Shown one piece after another: positions 15,131 to 23,370 of a stretch of DNA of 57,426 bases. How positions within the stretch are numbered: position 1 is the stretch's first letter; the number at the start of each line of letters is the position of its first letter. The DNA is from Candidatus Calditenuaceae archaeon (GTDB taxonomy: Archaea > Thermoproteota > Nitrososphaeria_A > Caldarchaeales > Calditenuaceae). The stretch spans positions 1-57,426 of the forward strand of contig JANXEU010000026.1 in the NCBI GenBank assembly GCA_025058055.1, read 5' to 3'. A program made the translations under genes and the position numbers. Below the pieces are notes generated by a model. It worked only from the letters and a program-made list of their open reading frames with translations, made no database searches and was not told the origin of the DNA.

Positions 15131-16336
15131 ATGAGAGTGGAGCTGAGGAAGGGACAGTCACTACTGCTGAAGGGCCCCGCATCGGCCTCGCTGGAGTCGG
15201 GTTCAGCAGAGGTCTTCGGACACCGACTTAAGAGGGGAGAGAACGTGGTCGTGAAGCCTTGGAAAACCCTCCCTTTGACGTCTCTAGAGGACTCTTCTTT
15301 CGAGCTGAACCTAGGGACCGGAAGTGCTTACGAGCTCCTGGACTTCGACCCCGTTCCGGACTCTTGGAAGCGGTTGGCCGATTCGCTGGGGGAGAGGTTC
15401 AGAGTGATGGTGATGGGAAGGGTCGACGCGGGGAAGACCTCGATCCTCCTTACGCTCCTCAACCGAACCATTTCGAGCTGTGAGGTGTTCTTCGTCGACC
15501 TAGATGTCGGTCAGGGGGAGATCTGTCCGCCTACAACGATGGGGTATGCACGGGCTAGGTCAAGCACTTACACTCTGTACTCTCTCAGAGCAGAGGCGAT
15601 ATACGCGTTCGGTTTCACCTCGCCCTCCTGGTACGTCGGGAGGTCCATCGAAGTCGCTGAGCAAGTCCTACGGAACCTCCAGAGTGCAGAGAGAGTTCTG
15701 ATAGACGTAGACGGTTGGATCGAAGGGGATGACGCCCTCGAACATAAGCTGAACTTAATTCAAAAGGTCAGACCGACTCACGTGCTGCTCCTAGGGGTTG
15801 GGCCGGCTCAGGAGCTAGAAGGACTGCTCACCTCTGTAGGAGCCGAGTTGATAGTCCTCGAAAGGCCCGAGACGGTCGCTGTAAGGAGCCGGGAGGAGAG
15901 GAGAAGAGCGAGAGAGATGAGGATATCCTCGGTCTTCAGGGACAGCTCGGTCAGACAGCTCGTCAAGAACTGGTTGCGCTACTCAACTGTGTACTCCGAC
16001 CTCTACATCGATGACCCTGAATCCTACTTCGATGAGGCCCTGCTGGATGCCGAGAGACACGGCATAGACGCCGCCATCGCCACACACGACGAACTGGATG
16101 TCAGTCCGAACCTGCGGAGAGCTGAAGTGGGTCTACTTTCCTACGTCCTCGACGACGAGTTCAGGGTTCAAGCGCTTGCGTTGCTGAAAGGCGTAGCTAG
16201 GTTCGGAAACACCATCAGGGTCCTCACGAGTCACAAGGAGACCATCAAACACTTGAAGTTGGGAGCGGTTATCCTCTCTAGCGATTACCAGGAGCTCCAC
16301 GTCTTCAGGTCTTCGGAGAGGTGGCGCTCGCGTTGA
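15131..16336 (+). CDS. Clp1-type polynucleotide 5'-hydroxyl kinase
   Basis: 401 residues. An N-terminal beta domain (1-85) precedes the P-loop GRVDAGKTS (96-104), followed by FFVDLDVGQGE, whose DxDxGQ pattern is typical of Clp1/Grc3 kinases, and CPPTTMGYA. In archaea these enzymes phosphorylate RNA 5'-OH ends, probably during tRNA splicing and RNA repair. The C-terminal part (300-401) has no family motif that I recognise. Convergent with the JAMM protease gene. Confidence 0.85.
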   Translation: MRVELRKGQSLLLKGPASASLESGSAEVFGHRLKRGENVVVKPWKTLPLTSLEDSSFELNLGTGSAYELLDFDPVPDSWKRLADSLGERFRVMVMGRVDAGKTSILLTLLNRTISSCEVFFVDLDVGQGEICPPTTMGYARARSSTYTLYSLRAEAIYAFGFTSPSWYVGRSIEVAEQVLRNLQSAERVLIDVDGWIEGDDALEHKLNLIQKVRPTHVLLLGVGPAQELEGLLTSVGAELIVLERPETVAVRSREERRRAREMRISSVFRDSSVRQLVKNWLRYSTVYSDLYIDDPESYFDEALLDAERHGIDAAIATHDELDVSPNLRRAEVGLLSYVLDDEFRVQALALLKGVARFGNTIRVLTSHKETIKHLKLGAVILSSDYQELHVFRSSERWRSR

Positions 16337-16345
16337 GCGGGGCTG

Positions 16346-16789
16346 CTACTCGACGGACATGTCCTCGATCTCGAATTGCCTCACGACCTCGTTGAGCCTC
16401 CATGCAGATATGCCCTTCACCTCTCTCCCGGATATCGAGACTATCACGTACGTGAACTCTGGGACAGCGTGTTCAAGGTCGTAACTGCTGGGAACCGCTG
16501 GGTAGTCAGGGTGACTGTGATATACTCCGAGTACGACCTCACCGAGCCTCATCGCCTCGCTCTCGACTTTGACGTACTCCAGAGGGTCGATTGAGTACCT
16601 GTTCCTACGTGACCCGTTAAAGACGTTTCTCATCGGGACTATTCGACCTACCTCCCTAACACCGTTCACCACTCTACCCACGAGCAGGCCGCACCCCTCT
16701 TCAGGATAAGCAGATGAGAGGTGTGACCTCATCTCATCTAGGTGCTCCCGCTTCAGCCTGATCATCCGTGCGAAGTGATATCCGTCCAT
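16346..16789 (-). CDS. JAMM/MPN+ metalloprotease
   Basis: 147 residues. The complete JAMM zinc motif is present: Glu30 or Glu31 in YPEEGCGLLVG, then H91-S-H93-x7-S101-x2-D104 (HSHPDYPAVPSSYD). Stand-alone archaeal JAMM proteins cut isopeptide bonds of small ubiquitin-like modifiers or process such modifiers for sulfur transfer. GNV-type insertions are absent, so this is the minimal form. No E1-like or modifier gene lies in the window. The second Met (residue 9) is a possible alternative start. It is divergent from rps15 across 90 bp. Confidence 0.88.
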   Translation of the reverse strand: MDGYHFARMIRLKREHLDEMRSHLSSAYPEEGCGLLVGRVVNGVREVGRIVPMRNVFNGSRRNRYSIDPLEYVKVESEAMRLGEVVLGVYHSHPDYPAVPSSYDLEHAVPEFTYVIVSISGREVKGISAWRLNEVVRQFEIEDMSVE

Positions 16790-16841
16790 CTATGAACCTT
16801 AACGTTCCCCCTTCGATGAAGGCGCTAGATCGCCGCGTATA

Positions 16842-16850
16842 GTTTATCTT
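16842..16850 (+). promoter_or_regulatory. TATA-like box (GTTTATCTT) of rps15
   Basis: Predicts a start near 16872, between ATG 16865 and ATG 16880, supporting 16880 as the true start. Confidence 0.45.
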
Positions 16851-16879
16851 GAGAACTTGTGCGAATGATATGGGCAGAA

Positions 16880-17326
16880 ATGGCAAGGATGCACTCGAGA
16901 AGGCGTAGCAGGTCGGGGTCAAAACGGCCCATCTCGAGGTCTCCCCCGTCCTGGGTAACCGCAACACCAGAGGAGGTTGAGGAGCTGATCGTGAGCTACG
17001 CGAGGCAAGGCATGCCGCCTAGCGCGATCGGGATGACGTTGAGGGATCAGCACGGGATTCCGTTGGTGAGGACGATTACGGGCAAGAGCGTGTCGCAGAT
17101 CCTTAGGGAGCGCGGCCTCTCACAGGAGATCCCCGAGGACCTGATGAACCTGATCGAGCGGGCCAGGAGGATGCATGTCCATCTCCAGAACAACAGGTCA
17201 GACAGGTACAACAAGCACAGACTGCAACTCGTTGAAGCGAAGATTCACAGGCTAGTGAAGTATTACAAGAGGGTCGGCAGGATTCCGAAGGACTTCCAGT
17301 TCAGGACGTTGTACACTTACGCGTAG
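16880..17326 (+). CDS. rps15: 30S ribosomal protein S15
   Basis: 148 residues, the archaeal/eukaryotic S13e-type length. The start MARMHSRRRSRSGSKRP is the typical archaeal N-terminus; two in-frame starts further upstream (16859, 16865) fall at or before the predicted transcript start. WVTATPEEVEELIVSYARQG and the C-terminal 16S-binding helices (RLQLVEAKIHRLVKYY) are conserved. The stop overlaps closely with the GTG of the next small membrane gene. Confidence 0.95.
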   Translation: MARMHSRRRSRSGSKRPISRSPPSWVTATPEEVEELIVSYARQGMPPSAIGMTLRDQHGIPLVRTITGKSVSQILRERGLSQEIPEDLMNLIERARRMHVHLQNNRSDRYNKHRLQLVEAKIHRLVKYYKRVGRIPKDFQFRTLYTYA

Positions 17327-17512
17327 GTGGATAGGTTGCCTATCACAGAGGAGTCTACTGGCGTCATCTACGTCGTCTTAGGTCTTATCCTGCTGATCTT
17401 GGGGATCGCGGTAAGCTGGAGGCTCATCATCGAGCTGATCGGGGTCCTCGTCGCGGCTCTGGGCGTGATGCTTTTCGTAAGCGGCCTTCGGCGGCTCAAC
17501 GTGATCCGGTGA
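17327..17512 (+). CDS. Small two-helix membrane protein
   Basis: 61 residues from a GTG directly after the rps15 stop. Two hydrophobic helices (about 12-30 and 33-52) are joined by a short turn; the ends are charged. Unknown function. Its tight packing between rps15 and another membrane gene and its uniform hydrophobic pattern support it as real. Confidence 0.6.
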   Translation: MDRLPITEESTGVIYVVLGLILLILGIAVSWRLIIELIGVLVAALGVMLFVSGLRRLNVIR

Positions 17513-17521
17513 GGGCACTCT

Positions 17522-18025
17522 TTGGCGATCGCTCAGCTACCATTCGGGGCCCTCGACCTCACACTCGTCCTCCTAGGTCTGTTGCTGGTCCTCTTGGGTA
17601 GGAAGGTCCTGAAGTTGGCGGCGTTCTTGGCAACTGGTGCGCTCGGGGCCCTCCTGATACGGAACCTGCTACTTGGCAGGCTCTCACCGTTCCTGCTCGA
17701 TGTGGCCACACTCCTGTCGTTCGTCGGCTTAGGACTGGTCGGACTTCTGATTCTGAGAGTAGGAGCGGGCCTTGCGACCGCCCTCATCGCCTACTTCATC
17801 ACGACCTCCGTTGGTGCAGGCTTCGCGATAGCGCTGCTCGTTGCTTTGATGGCGTTCGTCGTCGGCTTTACCTTCCACGACCTCCTTCTGGCGATAGCCT
17901 CTGCCTCGGTCGGCGGCTACCTAGTCTACGTCGGATTGTTGGGGTTGGGTGCGGCCTCTCAGACAGCAGTCCTCATAGCTGGAGCTCTCATCGCAGGAGG
18001 CATCCTGCTCCAGTCTCGAAGGTGA
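17522..18025 (+). CDS. Multi-spanning membrane protein of unknown function
   Basis: 167 residues from TTG with about six to seven closely spaced membrane helices rich in Leu, Ala and Gly, and almost no loops. GLLLVLLGRKVLKLAAF and the C-terminal GALIAGGILLQSRR are the only charged stretches. The look resembles small DUF4203-type membrane proteins, but I cannot assign it firmly. It follows the 61-residue membrane gene by 9 bp, so the two are likely a unit. Confidence 0.65.
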   Translation: MAIAQLPFGALDLTLVLLGLLLVLLGRKVLKLAAFLATGALGALLIRNLLLGRLSPFLLDVATLLSFVGLGLVGLLILRVGAGLATALIAYFITTSVGAGFAIALLVALMAFVVGFTFHDLLLAIASASVGGYLVYVGLLGLGAASQTAVLIAGALIAGGILLQSRR

Positions 18026-18136
18026 AGTCATGACCTTAACACGCGGGTGTGCGCCAGATGTAACCTCGGCACGTCTAACGGGTCACGGGCTAGACTCATG
18101 GTTAAATCCTTGAGGGAGAGATAACGATCGCGGCTC

Positions 18137-18898
18137 TTGAGGACCTTATTCGTCATAGGGACGGCCTCCTCGGGCAAATCGACCCTCACGTCGGCGCTTG
18201 TCGACTGGTTGAGGGAGAACGAGCAGACCGTGGCCACCGTCAACCTAGACCCTGCGGCTATAACACTGCCCTACGAACCCGACGTCGACATCAGAGAGAT
18301 GGTCGACTACGAGCGGATAATGGCGGTCAGAGGTGTTGGCCCAAACTCAGCCCTGATCTATTCGGTGAGGGAGGTTGCGCGTAACGTGGACGTCTTGGTG
18401 GAGGAGATAAAGGACCTGAACGTGGATTACCTTATCGTCGATACACCGGGTCAGATGGAGATCTTCGCGTTCAGGAAGGAGGGCGTGGTCATAACTAGAG
18501 CCCTCACGACAGAGAGGGGAGCCATCCTCTACCTGCTGGACCCGATCCTCTCGTACACGCCGAGGACCTTCGCGTCTTCCATGTTCCTAGCTGCCTCAGT
18601 GTACCTGAGGTTCGTGATGCCGATGATCATCATCGTGACCAAGACCGACGTGGTGCCGCGAAAGTACCTTTTGAGAATCTCGAGGTGGCTCAGCTCTCAG
18701 GAGGCTTATGAGATCGATCTCGATCGAAGGGGTGGAGGTGTGACGCTTCTGATGGCGAAGGAGGTCGCGAAGGCGGTCAGCGAGATTAGGGCGTTCGTTC
18801 CGCACGTCCTAGTCTCCTCGAAGGCCATGGAGGGACTTTCTGCCCTGCATATGGCTATAACTAGGACCTTCGGGGAAGGGGAGGACGAGCTGAGATGA
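18137..18898 (+). CDS. GPN-loop GTPase
   Basis: 253 residues, the usual archaeal size. P-loop GTASSGKST (8-16), the diagnostic GPN triplet in GVGPNSALIY (68-70), DTPGQMEIF (G3) and TKTDV (G4) are all present. Eukaryotic relatives assemble RNA polymerase II; the archaeal protein is a homodimer of less certain role. The TTG start lies about 33 nt after a TATA-like GTTAAATCC (18101-18109). The stop overlaps the ATG of the coiled-coil gene (ATGA). Confidence 0.9.
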   Translation: MRTLFVIGTASSGKSTLTSALVDWLRENEQTVATVNLDPAAITLPYEPDVDIREMVDYERIMAVRGVGPNSALIYSVREVARNVDVLVEEIKDLNVDYLIVDTPGQMEIFAFRKEGVVITRALTTERGAILYLLDPILSYTPRTFASSMFLAASVYLRFVMPMIIIVTKTDVVPRKYLLRISRWLSSQEAYEIDLDRRGGGVTLLMAKEVAKAVSEIRAFVPHVLVSSKAMEGLSALHMAITRTFGEGEDELR

Positions 18899-19788
18899 GC
18901 TACACAGAGTACAACGCGGAGGAGGAGCTCTACGAGGTGAGGGAGAGGATCAAGGAGCTTCAGGAGAAGGTGAGCGAGGTCAAGGAGGAGGCCCTCAAGC
19001 ACTACAAGGCCAAGAACGCGATCTGGGAAGAGATGGGTAAGATAAGGGATCAGGTGGCCAACCTAAAGGCCGAGAAGATCTCGTTGGTCGATGCGACCAG
19101 AAAGCTCAGAGTGGAGGTGAGGAAGCTAAGGGAGGAGCTGCTCAACCAAGTCTTCGAGATCAGGAGCAAACGCGGTGAGATCAAGGGCCTGATGAAGAGG
19201 GTCGACGTCGAGAAGATACGGAAGAGGCTCGACGAGATCGATCTTTACCTTGCAGCCCACAGGGTCAGGAGGGAGGAGGAGAGGAGACTGTTCGAGGAAG
19301 CCTCGAGGCTCGAAGCGATGCTCACGGAGTACGAGAAGGCCCTCAAGATCAACGAGGAGCTCCTCAAGCTGTATCCTGATGTCGAGCAGAAGAAGAGGGA
19401 GCTTGACGCTAAGCGTGGTGAGCTCGACAACCTCAACGGTCGACTTTCTGCGATCAACAACGAGCTGAAGGTGCTGAACGCCAAGTACGACGAGCTCAAG
19501 GCCAAGTACGAGGACGTCAAACAGAAGTACCTCCAGCTCAAGAACGCATGGGACAGGTACGAGGCCGAGAGTATACTTCTGATTTCCAAGGTGTACGACC
19601 TCAGGAAACTCCTCAGGGCCGAGAAGGAGGAGCTTTGGAAGCGCAGGGTCTCTACTGTGAAGGAGAAGAAGAAGAAAGAGGCCCTCGAGAAGCTGGAGAA
19701 GGGAGAGAAGGTAGATTTCGACGAGCTCAAGCTTCTGGTAGAGGACGAGGACTTCTTCGTCTACTTCGGAAGTTCAGAGTCGTCCTAA
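18895..19788 (+). CDS. Coiled-coil protein (COG1340-like)
   Basis: 297 residues, almost entirely heptad-like and rich in Glu, Lys, Leu and Arg from about 5 to 275 (for example ELYEVRERIKELQEKVSEV). The last 40 residues (VDFDELKLLVEDEDFFVYFG) form an acidic globular end. It resembles archaeal COG1340 proteins, predicted phosphoserine-phosphatase-interacting or structural coiled coils. The ATGA overlap with the GPN GTPase suggests that the two act together. No P-loop, so it is not a Rad50/SMC protein. Confidence 0.8.
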   Translation: MSYTEYNAEEELYEVRERIKELQEKVSEVKEEALKHYKAKNAIWEEMGKIRDQVANLKAEKISLVDATRKLRVEVRKLREELLNQVFEIRSKRGEIKGLMKRVDVEKIRKRLDEIDLYLAAHRVRREEERRLFEEASRLEAMLTEYEKALKINEELLKLYPDVEQKKRELDAKRGELDNLNGRLSAINNELKVLNAKYDELKAKYEDVKQKYLQLKNAWDRYEAESILLISKVYDLRKLLRAEKEELWKRRVSTVKEKKKKEALEKLEKGEKVDFDELKLLVEDEDFFVYFGSSESS

Positions 19789-19792
19789 AGGA

Positions 19793-20638
19793 TCACTTTA
19801 TCCCGAGAAGCTCGGCGCTGTTAACGTAGAACAACCTCTCCAACGTTTCACGTTTGAGACCGGCAGACCTGAACTGCTCCAAGCACTTCGCTGGGTTTAT
19901 CATGGGGTAATCGCTCCCGAAGAGAGCCTTGTGACGGAGCAAGGTGTCGACGTATCTCATCACGGTCTGAGGAATGTACTTCGGAAGCCAGCCCGAGAGC
20001 TCGATGTAGACGTTCTTCTTGTGAAGCGCTATCGCAAGTGCCTCCTCGTACCATGGCCAGCCGAAGTGAGCCATAATGATTTTGAGCTTGGGGAAGGTAG
20101 CGGCGACCTCATCGACGTAGATCGGCCTCCCGTAGTCGAGGCGCATCGACCCTCCTCCTGGCATCCCTGCACCGATCCCTGAGGTGCCCGTGTGGAACAG
20201 AACCGGGACCCCGTGCTGCGAGGCGACAGCGTAAACCGGATAGAGTCTTGAGTCGTTCGGTCTGAAGTCCTGGAGCTGTGGGTGTAATTTGAGTCCTTTT
20301 AGTCCGAGCCGAGTCAGAGCGTCCTCCAAGACCTCCTCGGCCCTCGGGTCATACGGATCTACGGTAGCGAAACAGACGAAGAAGTCGCCGTGCTCGTCCT
20401 GAACCTTAGACATCAGCTCGTTGGTATCGCCTCTGGTGCCCGTAAGTCTGTACGCGTCTATCGGTAGAAGGACTGCCCGAGTCACACCTTGCTGTTTCAG
20501 GTCGTCGATGACCTCTCCGATGCTACGCTCTGTGACCGTTGTCCTGAAGTACGCGCTGACCGATTCGATGAACGGTTTGAGAGTCGAGATGAACGAGCTG
20601 GACGGTAGGTGTACGTGAAAATCGAGTACGAGCTCCAC
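19793..20638 (-). CDS. Amidohydrolase (metal-dependent TIM-barrel hydrolase)
   Basis: 281 residues from GTG 20638, which fits a TATA-like box at 20662-20669; a TTG at 20656 is the longer option. LDFHVHLPS gives the HxH metal pair, followed by VLFHTGTSG, IIMAHFGWPWYEEA and FGSDYPMINP with the final Asp. This is the amidohydrolase-2 group, which contains decarboxylases and hydrolases of aromatic acids or lactones. Substrate unknown. It is convergent with the coiled-coil gene and follows the FBP aldolase/phosphatase gene by 42 bp. Confidence 0.82.
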   Translation of the reverse strand: MELVLDFHVHLPSSSFISTLKPFIESVSAYFRTTVTERSIGEVIDDLKQQGVTRAVLLPIDAYRLTGTRGDTNELMSKVQDEHGDFFVCFATVDPYDPRAEEVLEDALTRLGLKGLKLHPQLQDFRPNDSRLYPVYAVASQHGVPVLFHTGTSGIGAGMPGGGSMRLDYGRPIYVDEVAATFPKLKIIMAHFGWPWYEEALAIALHKKNVYIELSGWLPKYIPQTVMRYVDTLLRHKALFGSDYPMINPAKCLEQFRSAGLKRETLERLFYVNSAELLGIK

Positions 20639-20680
20639 GAGTTCTATCTCTCCCAACGCAGGAATAAACCTGTCTGAATT

Positions 20681-21823
20681 TCAGCCTCTGTGGCTAGCGG
20701 CCTCCTCGAGCTTTCTGAACCTAGGTTTCAGACGCTCCAAGATCTGAGGCAGAGTGGTGTACTCCATCTCTTCGTGGCCCAGCCTCGCGGGTTCGAACTC
20801 ACCCATCGTCCTGAGGTAAACGGCCATCTCAGCAGCCACTCGTCTACTGTAGTCGAAGAACGGGTCGTCGAAGAGGTCAGCCGGTTCCTTACGATCCACC
20901 CCAACGAGACGTCCATTCGAGATTTGCCAACCCATCGCGATCACCCTCGGAGGTCCGTCGAAGAAGGTGACAACGTTGTGACCCTTCCTGAAGGAGACCG
21001 GCATCAGAGGGCCTCTGTGTGAACCCCTCATCCACCCGCTGACTACAGGTGGGATCGCGAAGGCGCTGAGGATCTCTCCAACGGCTGGGAACCCAGCTTG
21101 AGCCCTAACAGCCAAGACGGGGTCGTCCTTCCCGACGTACCTTCCGGCGATCAGGCTCAGCCTCGTAGTGCTGGCGGCCGCTGCAGGCTCGTCATCGATA
21201 GCCCTGTAGACCATCGAGACCGCGTATCTGCCCGGAGTTCCCAGCAGGCCTACAAGGTCGTAGAGCTCCTCGGGTGCCTTGAGTATCACGGACTCAGACT
21301 CGATGAGGTCGAGCACCTCGAACTTGAAGCCCGTGTGGAGCTTCGGGTCGATCACCAGCCCCGCCGTGTTGTCAGGCGATGCGAACATCCTGTACAGAGG
21401 TACGTTCCAGGCGCCGGGCTCGGTCTTGTCGGCAGCGAAGACCACGATCGGTTCTGATGGCCGCTCCTCGAACTCAAGCTCTGCAACGCCTGGCCCTAAA
21501 CCTCTGATGTTGCCGCTGAAGGCATCGCTGAGGAGGTCCTGTCCTGCGCCGTAGAGTTTCAAGGGCTTCGCTACCTTTTCCGTGATCTCCCTGAACGTGC
21601 TCCACGCCAGTCCGTGAACCTCTGGGTCGTTGACTCCACGAGTGTGCGTCATGACGAGCACTATGTCGTCGCCGGCGTGAGTGACGTAGCCGCTCAGAAT
21701 CAGACCCGACTTCTCCGCCTCCTCGATCTTCCTGACCGCGTATGAGAGCATCTCAGCGTGAGGCCTGTGATGGCCCGCGACGCTTCCGACGTCTGCTTTT
21801 ATGACCGAGACGGTTACCCTCAT
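20681..21823 (-). CDS. fbp: Bifunctional fructose-1,6-bisphosphate aldolase/phosphatase
   Basis: 380 residues from ATG 21821-21823, with a TATA-like CTTATATC about 27 nt upstream. This archaeal and deep-branching bacterial enzyme makes fructose 6-phosphate from triose phosphates in one direction, the committed step of gluconeogenesis. Signatures seen: SVIKADVGS, YVTHAGDDIVLVMTHTRG, GAGQDLLSDAFSGN, GWMRGSHRGPLMPVS, LFDDPFFDYSRR and EEMEYTTLPQILE. The Asp/His-rich magnesium sites and the Lys and Tyr regions are intact. VSGWMRGSHRG is the moving catalytic loop. Confidence 0.96.
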   Translation of the reverse strand: MRVTVSVIKADVGSVAGHHRPHAEMLSYAVRKIEEAEKSGLILSGYVTHAGDDIVLVMTHTRGVNDPEVHGLAWSTFREITEKVAKPLKLYGAGQDLLSDAFSGNIRGLGPGVAELEFEERPSEPIVVFAADKTEPGAWNVPLYRMFASPDNTAGLVIDPKLHTGFKFEVLDLIESESVILKAPEELYDLVGLLGTPGRYAVSMVYRAIDDEPAAAASTTRLSLIAGRYVGKDDPVLAVRAQAGFPAVGEILSAFAIPPVVSGWMRGSHRGPLMPVSFRKGHNVVTFFDGPPRVIAMGWQISNGRLVGVDRKEPADLFDDPFFDYSRRVAAEMAVYLRTMGEFEPARLGHEEMEYTTLPQILERLKPRFRKLEEAASHRG

Positions 21824-21844
21824 CAAGGCTCTGGTTCATCAGCC

Positions 21845-21902
21845 AGATATAAGCGTCTCCTGCAGGCCTTCTCTCCGATTAGCGCGGTTAGATTAATAAA
21901 AT
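21845..21902. promoter_or_regulatory. Divergent promoters between fbp and an HTH gene
   Basis: A minus-strand TATA-like CTTATATC (about 21846-21853) lies about 27 nt from the fbp ATG. A plus-strand GATTAATAAAAT (21891-21902) is centred about 26 nt before ATG 21922. Both genes appear leaderless, and the HTH protein is placed to regulate fbp. Confidence 0.5.
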
Positions 21903-21921
21903 CTAGTGTGGGACGGCTGTG

Positions 21922-22398
21922 ATGACCAATCAAGAGGACTGGAGGTCGAAGAGGGGTCTGGTCCTCGCGTCGCTGTTGCAAGGCCCGCTCACCTCCTCGG
22001 AGATCACAAATCTCACAGGCCTTGAAAGGTCAGAGGTTGAAGCCATACTTCTCTCCCTCGCTGCAACTCGAATGGTCGAAGAGCGTGAAATGAAGGGCCT
22101 TCTCAGGAAAAAGACCGTATACTCCTTGACCGAGCTCGGTCGACAGGAGGCCGAGGCCGCGAAAAGGGAGCTCGAGAGGGTCGCGACGGAGATCAGAAGG
22201 AGAGCTGAGATCGGTGATGACGGGGGCCTTCAAGGTCTCCTGACCCAGTATCAGCTGTTGGTACCCATGCTGCTCAACCTTCACTTGATCGATTTGATGC
22301 TGCTTCAGGGCCTAGGATACGCCCTCGCTGGCGATCAGGGGCTCGACTTCGGCGAGGGCGGAGAAGAGGGTGGAGATGACGTAGACTACGAGTTCTGA
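21922..22398 (+). CDS. Winged-helix transcriptional regulator with acidic tail
   Basis: 158 residues from ATG 21922; a GTG at 21919 would add one residue. Residues 10-75 form a winged helix: LASLLQGPLTSSEITNLTGLERSEVEAILLSL with a basic wing LLRKKTVYSLTELGRQEAEA, quoted only as landmarks. A helical region (80-140) likely mediates dimerisation. The last 20 residues are Gly/Asp/Glu-rich. No ligand domain is recognised. It is divergent from fbp across about 100 bp, so control of gluconeogenesis is a plausible inference. Confidence 0.75.
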   Translation: MTNQEDWRSKRGLVLASLLQGPLTSSEITNLTGLERSEVEAILLSLAATRMVEEREMKGLLRKKTVYSLTELGRQEAEAAKRELERVATEIRRRAEIGDDGGLQGLLTQYQLLVPMLLNLHLIDLMLLQGLGYALAGDQGLDFGEGGEEGGDDVDYEF

Positions 22399-22465
22399 GC
22401 CGCATTCTGCAACGAGCCCCCCGCTGCAGAGAACCCATTAATCGGTCTGGCCTGTTATCGTAAGA

Positions 22466-22999
22466 ATGGACGAGGGTCTGATCTGGAGGCTGTTATCGGC
22501 GCTCGCCTACGTCCTACCGGCCTACGTCGCAAACGGTGCCCCTGTGGTAGCGGTTAGGCTCGTGACGGCCACGCACCCGCTGGACTTCGGGAAGAAGTTC
22601 GTCGACGGTCGCAGGCTGTTAGGCGACGGCAAGACGCTCGAGGGTCTCGTGACAGGACTCGCGGCTGGCAGCTCGATCGGAGCTTTGATGTTCCTAGTGA
22701 ACCCGGCAGCCTTCAGGCACTTCACGGAACCGCTCCTGCTCTCGGCCGGTGCGATGCTCGGCGACGTGATGGGATCCTTCGTGAAGCGGCGCGCCGGAAT
22801 GGAGAGGGGAGCAGCGGTGCCGATAATGGATCAGCTCGGATTCCTCGTGACCTCTCTGCTACTCTGCTGGGCCCTCTTCGGAACGCCGCGTTGGGCCGAT
22901 CCCCTCACCATCGCGCTCCTCATGGCTGTCACCGGAGTCCTACACGTCGCGACCAACGCCGGCGCTTACCTTATGGGCCTGAAGGACAGGTGGTACTGA
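22466..22999 (+). CDS. carS: CDP-archaeol synthase
   Basis: 177 residues with about five membrane helices. CarS activates digeranylgeranylglyceryl phosphate with CTP to give CDP-archaeol, the precursor of archaeal phospholipids. Landmarks are the N-terminal YVLPAYVANGAPVV, the cytoplasmic loop LDFGKKFVDGRRLLGDGKT, AMLGDVMGSFVKRRAG and PIMDQLGFL, all typical of the DUF46/CarS family. It overlaps the start of the next gene (TGATG), opening a four-gene operon with two RNase P subunits. Confidence 0.93.
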   Translation: MDEGLIWRLLSALAYVLPAYVANGAPVVAVRLVTATHPLDFGKKFVDGRRLLGDGKTLEGLVTGLAAGSSIGALMFLVNPAAFRHFTEPLLLSAGAMLGDVMGSFVKRRAGMERGAAVPIMDQLGFLVTSLLLCWALFGTPRWADPLTIALLMAVTGVLHVATNAGAYLMGLKDRWY

Positions 23000-23370
23000 T
23001 GTATCGTGTGACGTCGGTACGGACTAGGGCCATCTGCTCGGCGACCGAGTCGGAGGAGAAGGTTCTCAGGGCGGTATCGAACGCGCTTGGGAGAGAACTG
23101 AGTGAGGCAGCCCGATGGACCAAGACCACCGGGATCTTCGGGGAGCCACTCTCGGTTCTAGAGGTTGAGCTGAAGGGCAAGGACGCGGAGGCTGCTGCGG
23201 AAAGGTTGCTCTCTGCGCTGCCAGCGGGATACGCAAATGAGAGGTCTGAGGTCTCAGGGGGACACGAAGTGGTGCACATCAGGCTCGACAAGCAGGCGGC
23301 CTACTTGGGCGAGCTGGTCCTCTCGGAGAGGGACGCGATCAAGGTGGAGATCCGGAGGACGAGGACTTGA
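22999..23370 (+). CDS. COG1325-type RNA-binding protein
   Basis: 123 residues. The start ATG overlaps the carS stop. The family (DUF54, annotated as exosome-associated RNA-binding) has the pattern seen here: an N-terminal beta strand with RTRAICSATESEEKVLRAVSN, a central GIFGEPLSVLEVELKG and the end strand AIKVEIRRTRT, with only pieces quoted. In many archaea it lies beside Rpp30 and Pop5 genes, as here, pointing to RNA processing. Its exact role is not known. The TTG start of rpp30 overlaps its stop. Confidence 0.82.
   Translation: MYRVTSVRTRAICSATESEEKVLRAVSNALGRELSEAARWTKTTGIFGEPLSVLEVELKGKDAEAAAERLLSALPAGYANERSEVSGGHEVVHIRLDKQAAYLGELVLSERDAIKVEIRRTRT

Noticed and set aside
18706-19730. 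Long minus-strand Ser/Leu-rich frames opposite the coiled-coil gene
   Set aside because: They are the expected mirror of Glu/Lys/Leu-rich heptads and carry no motif.
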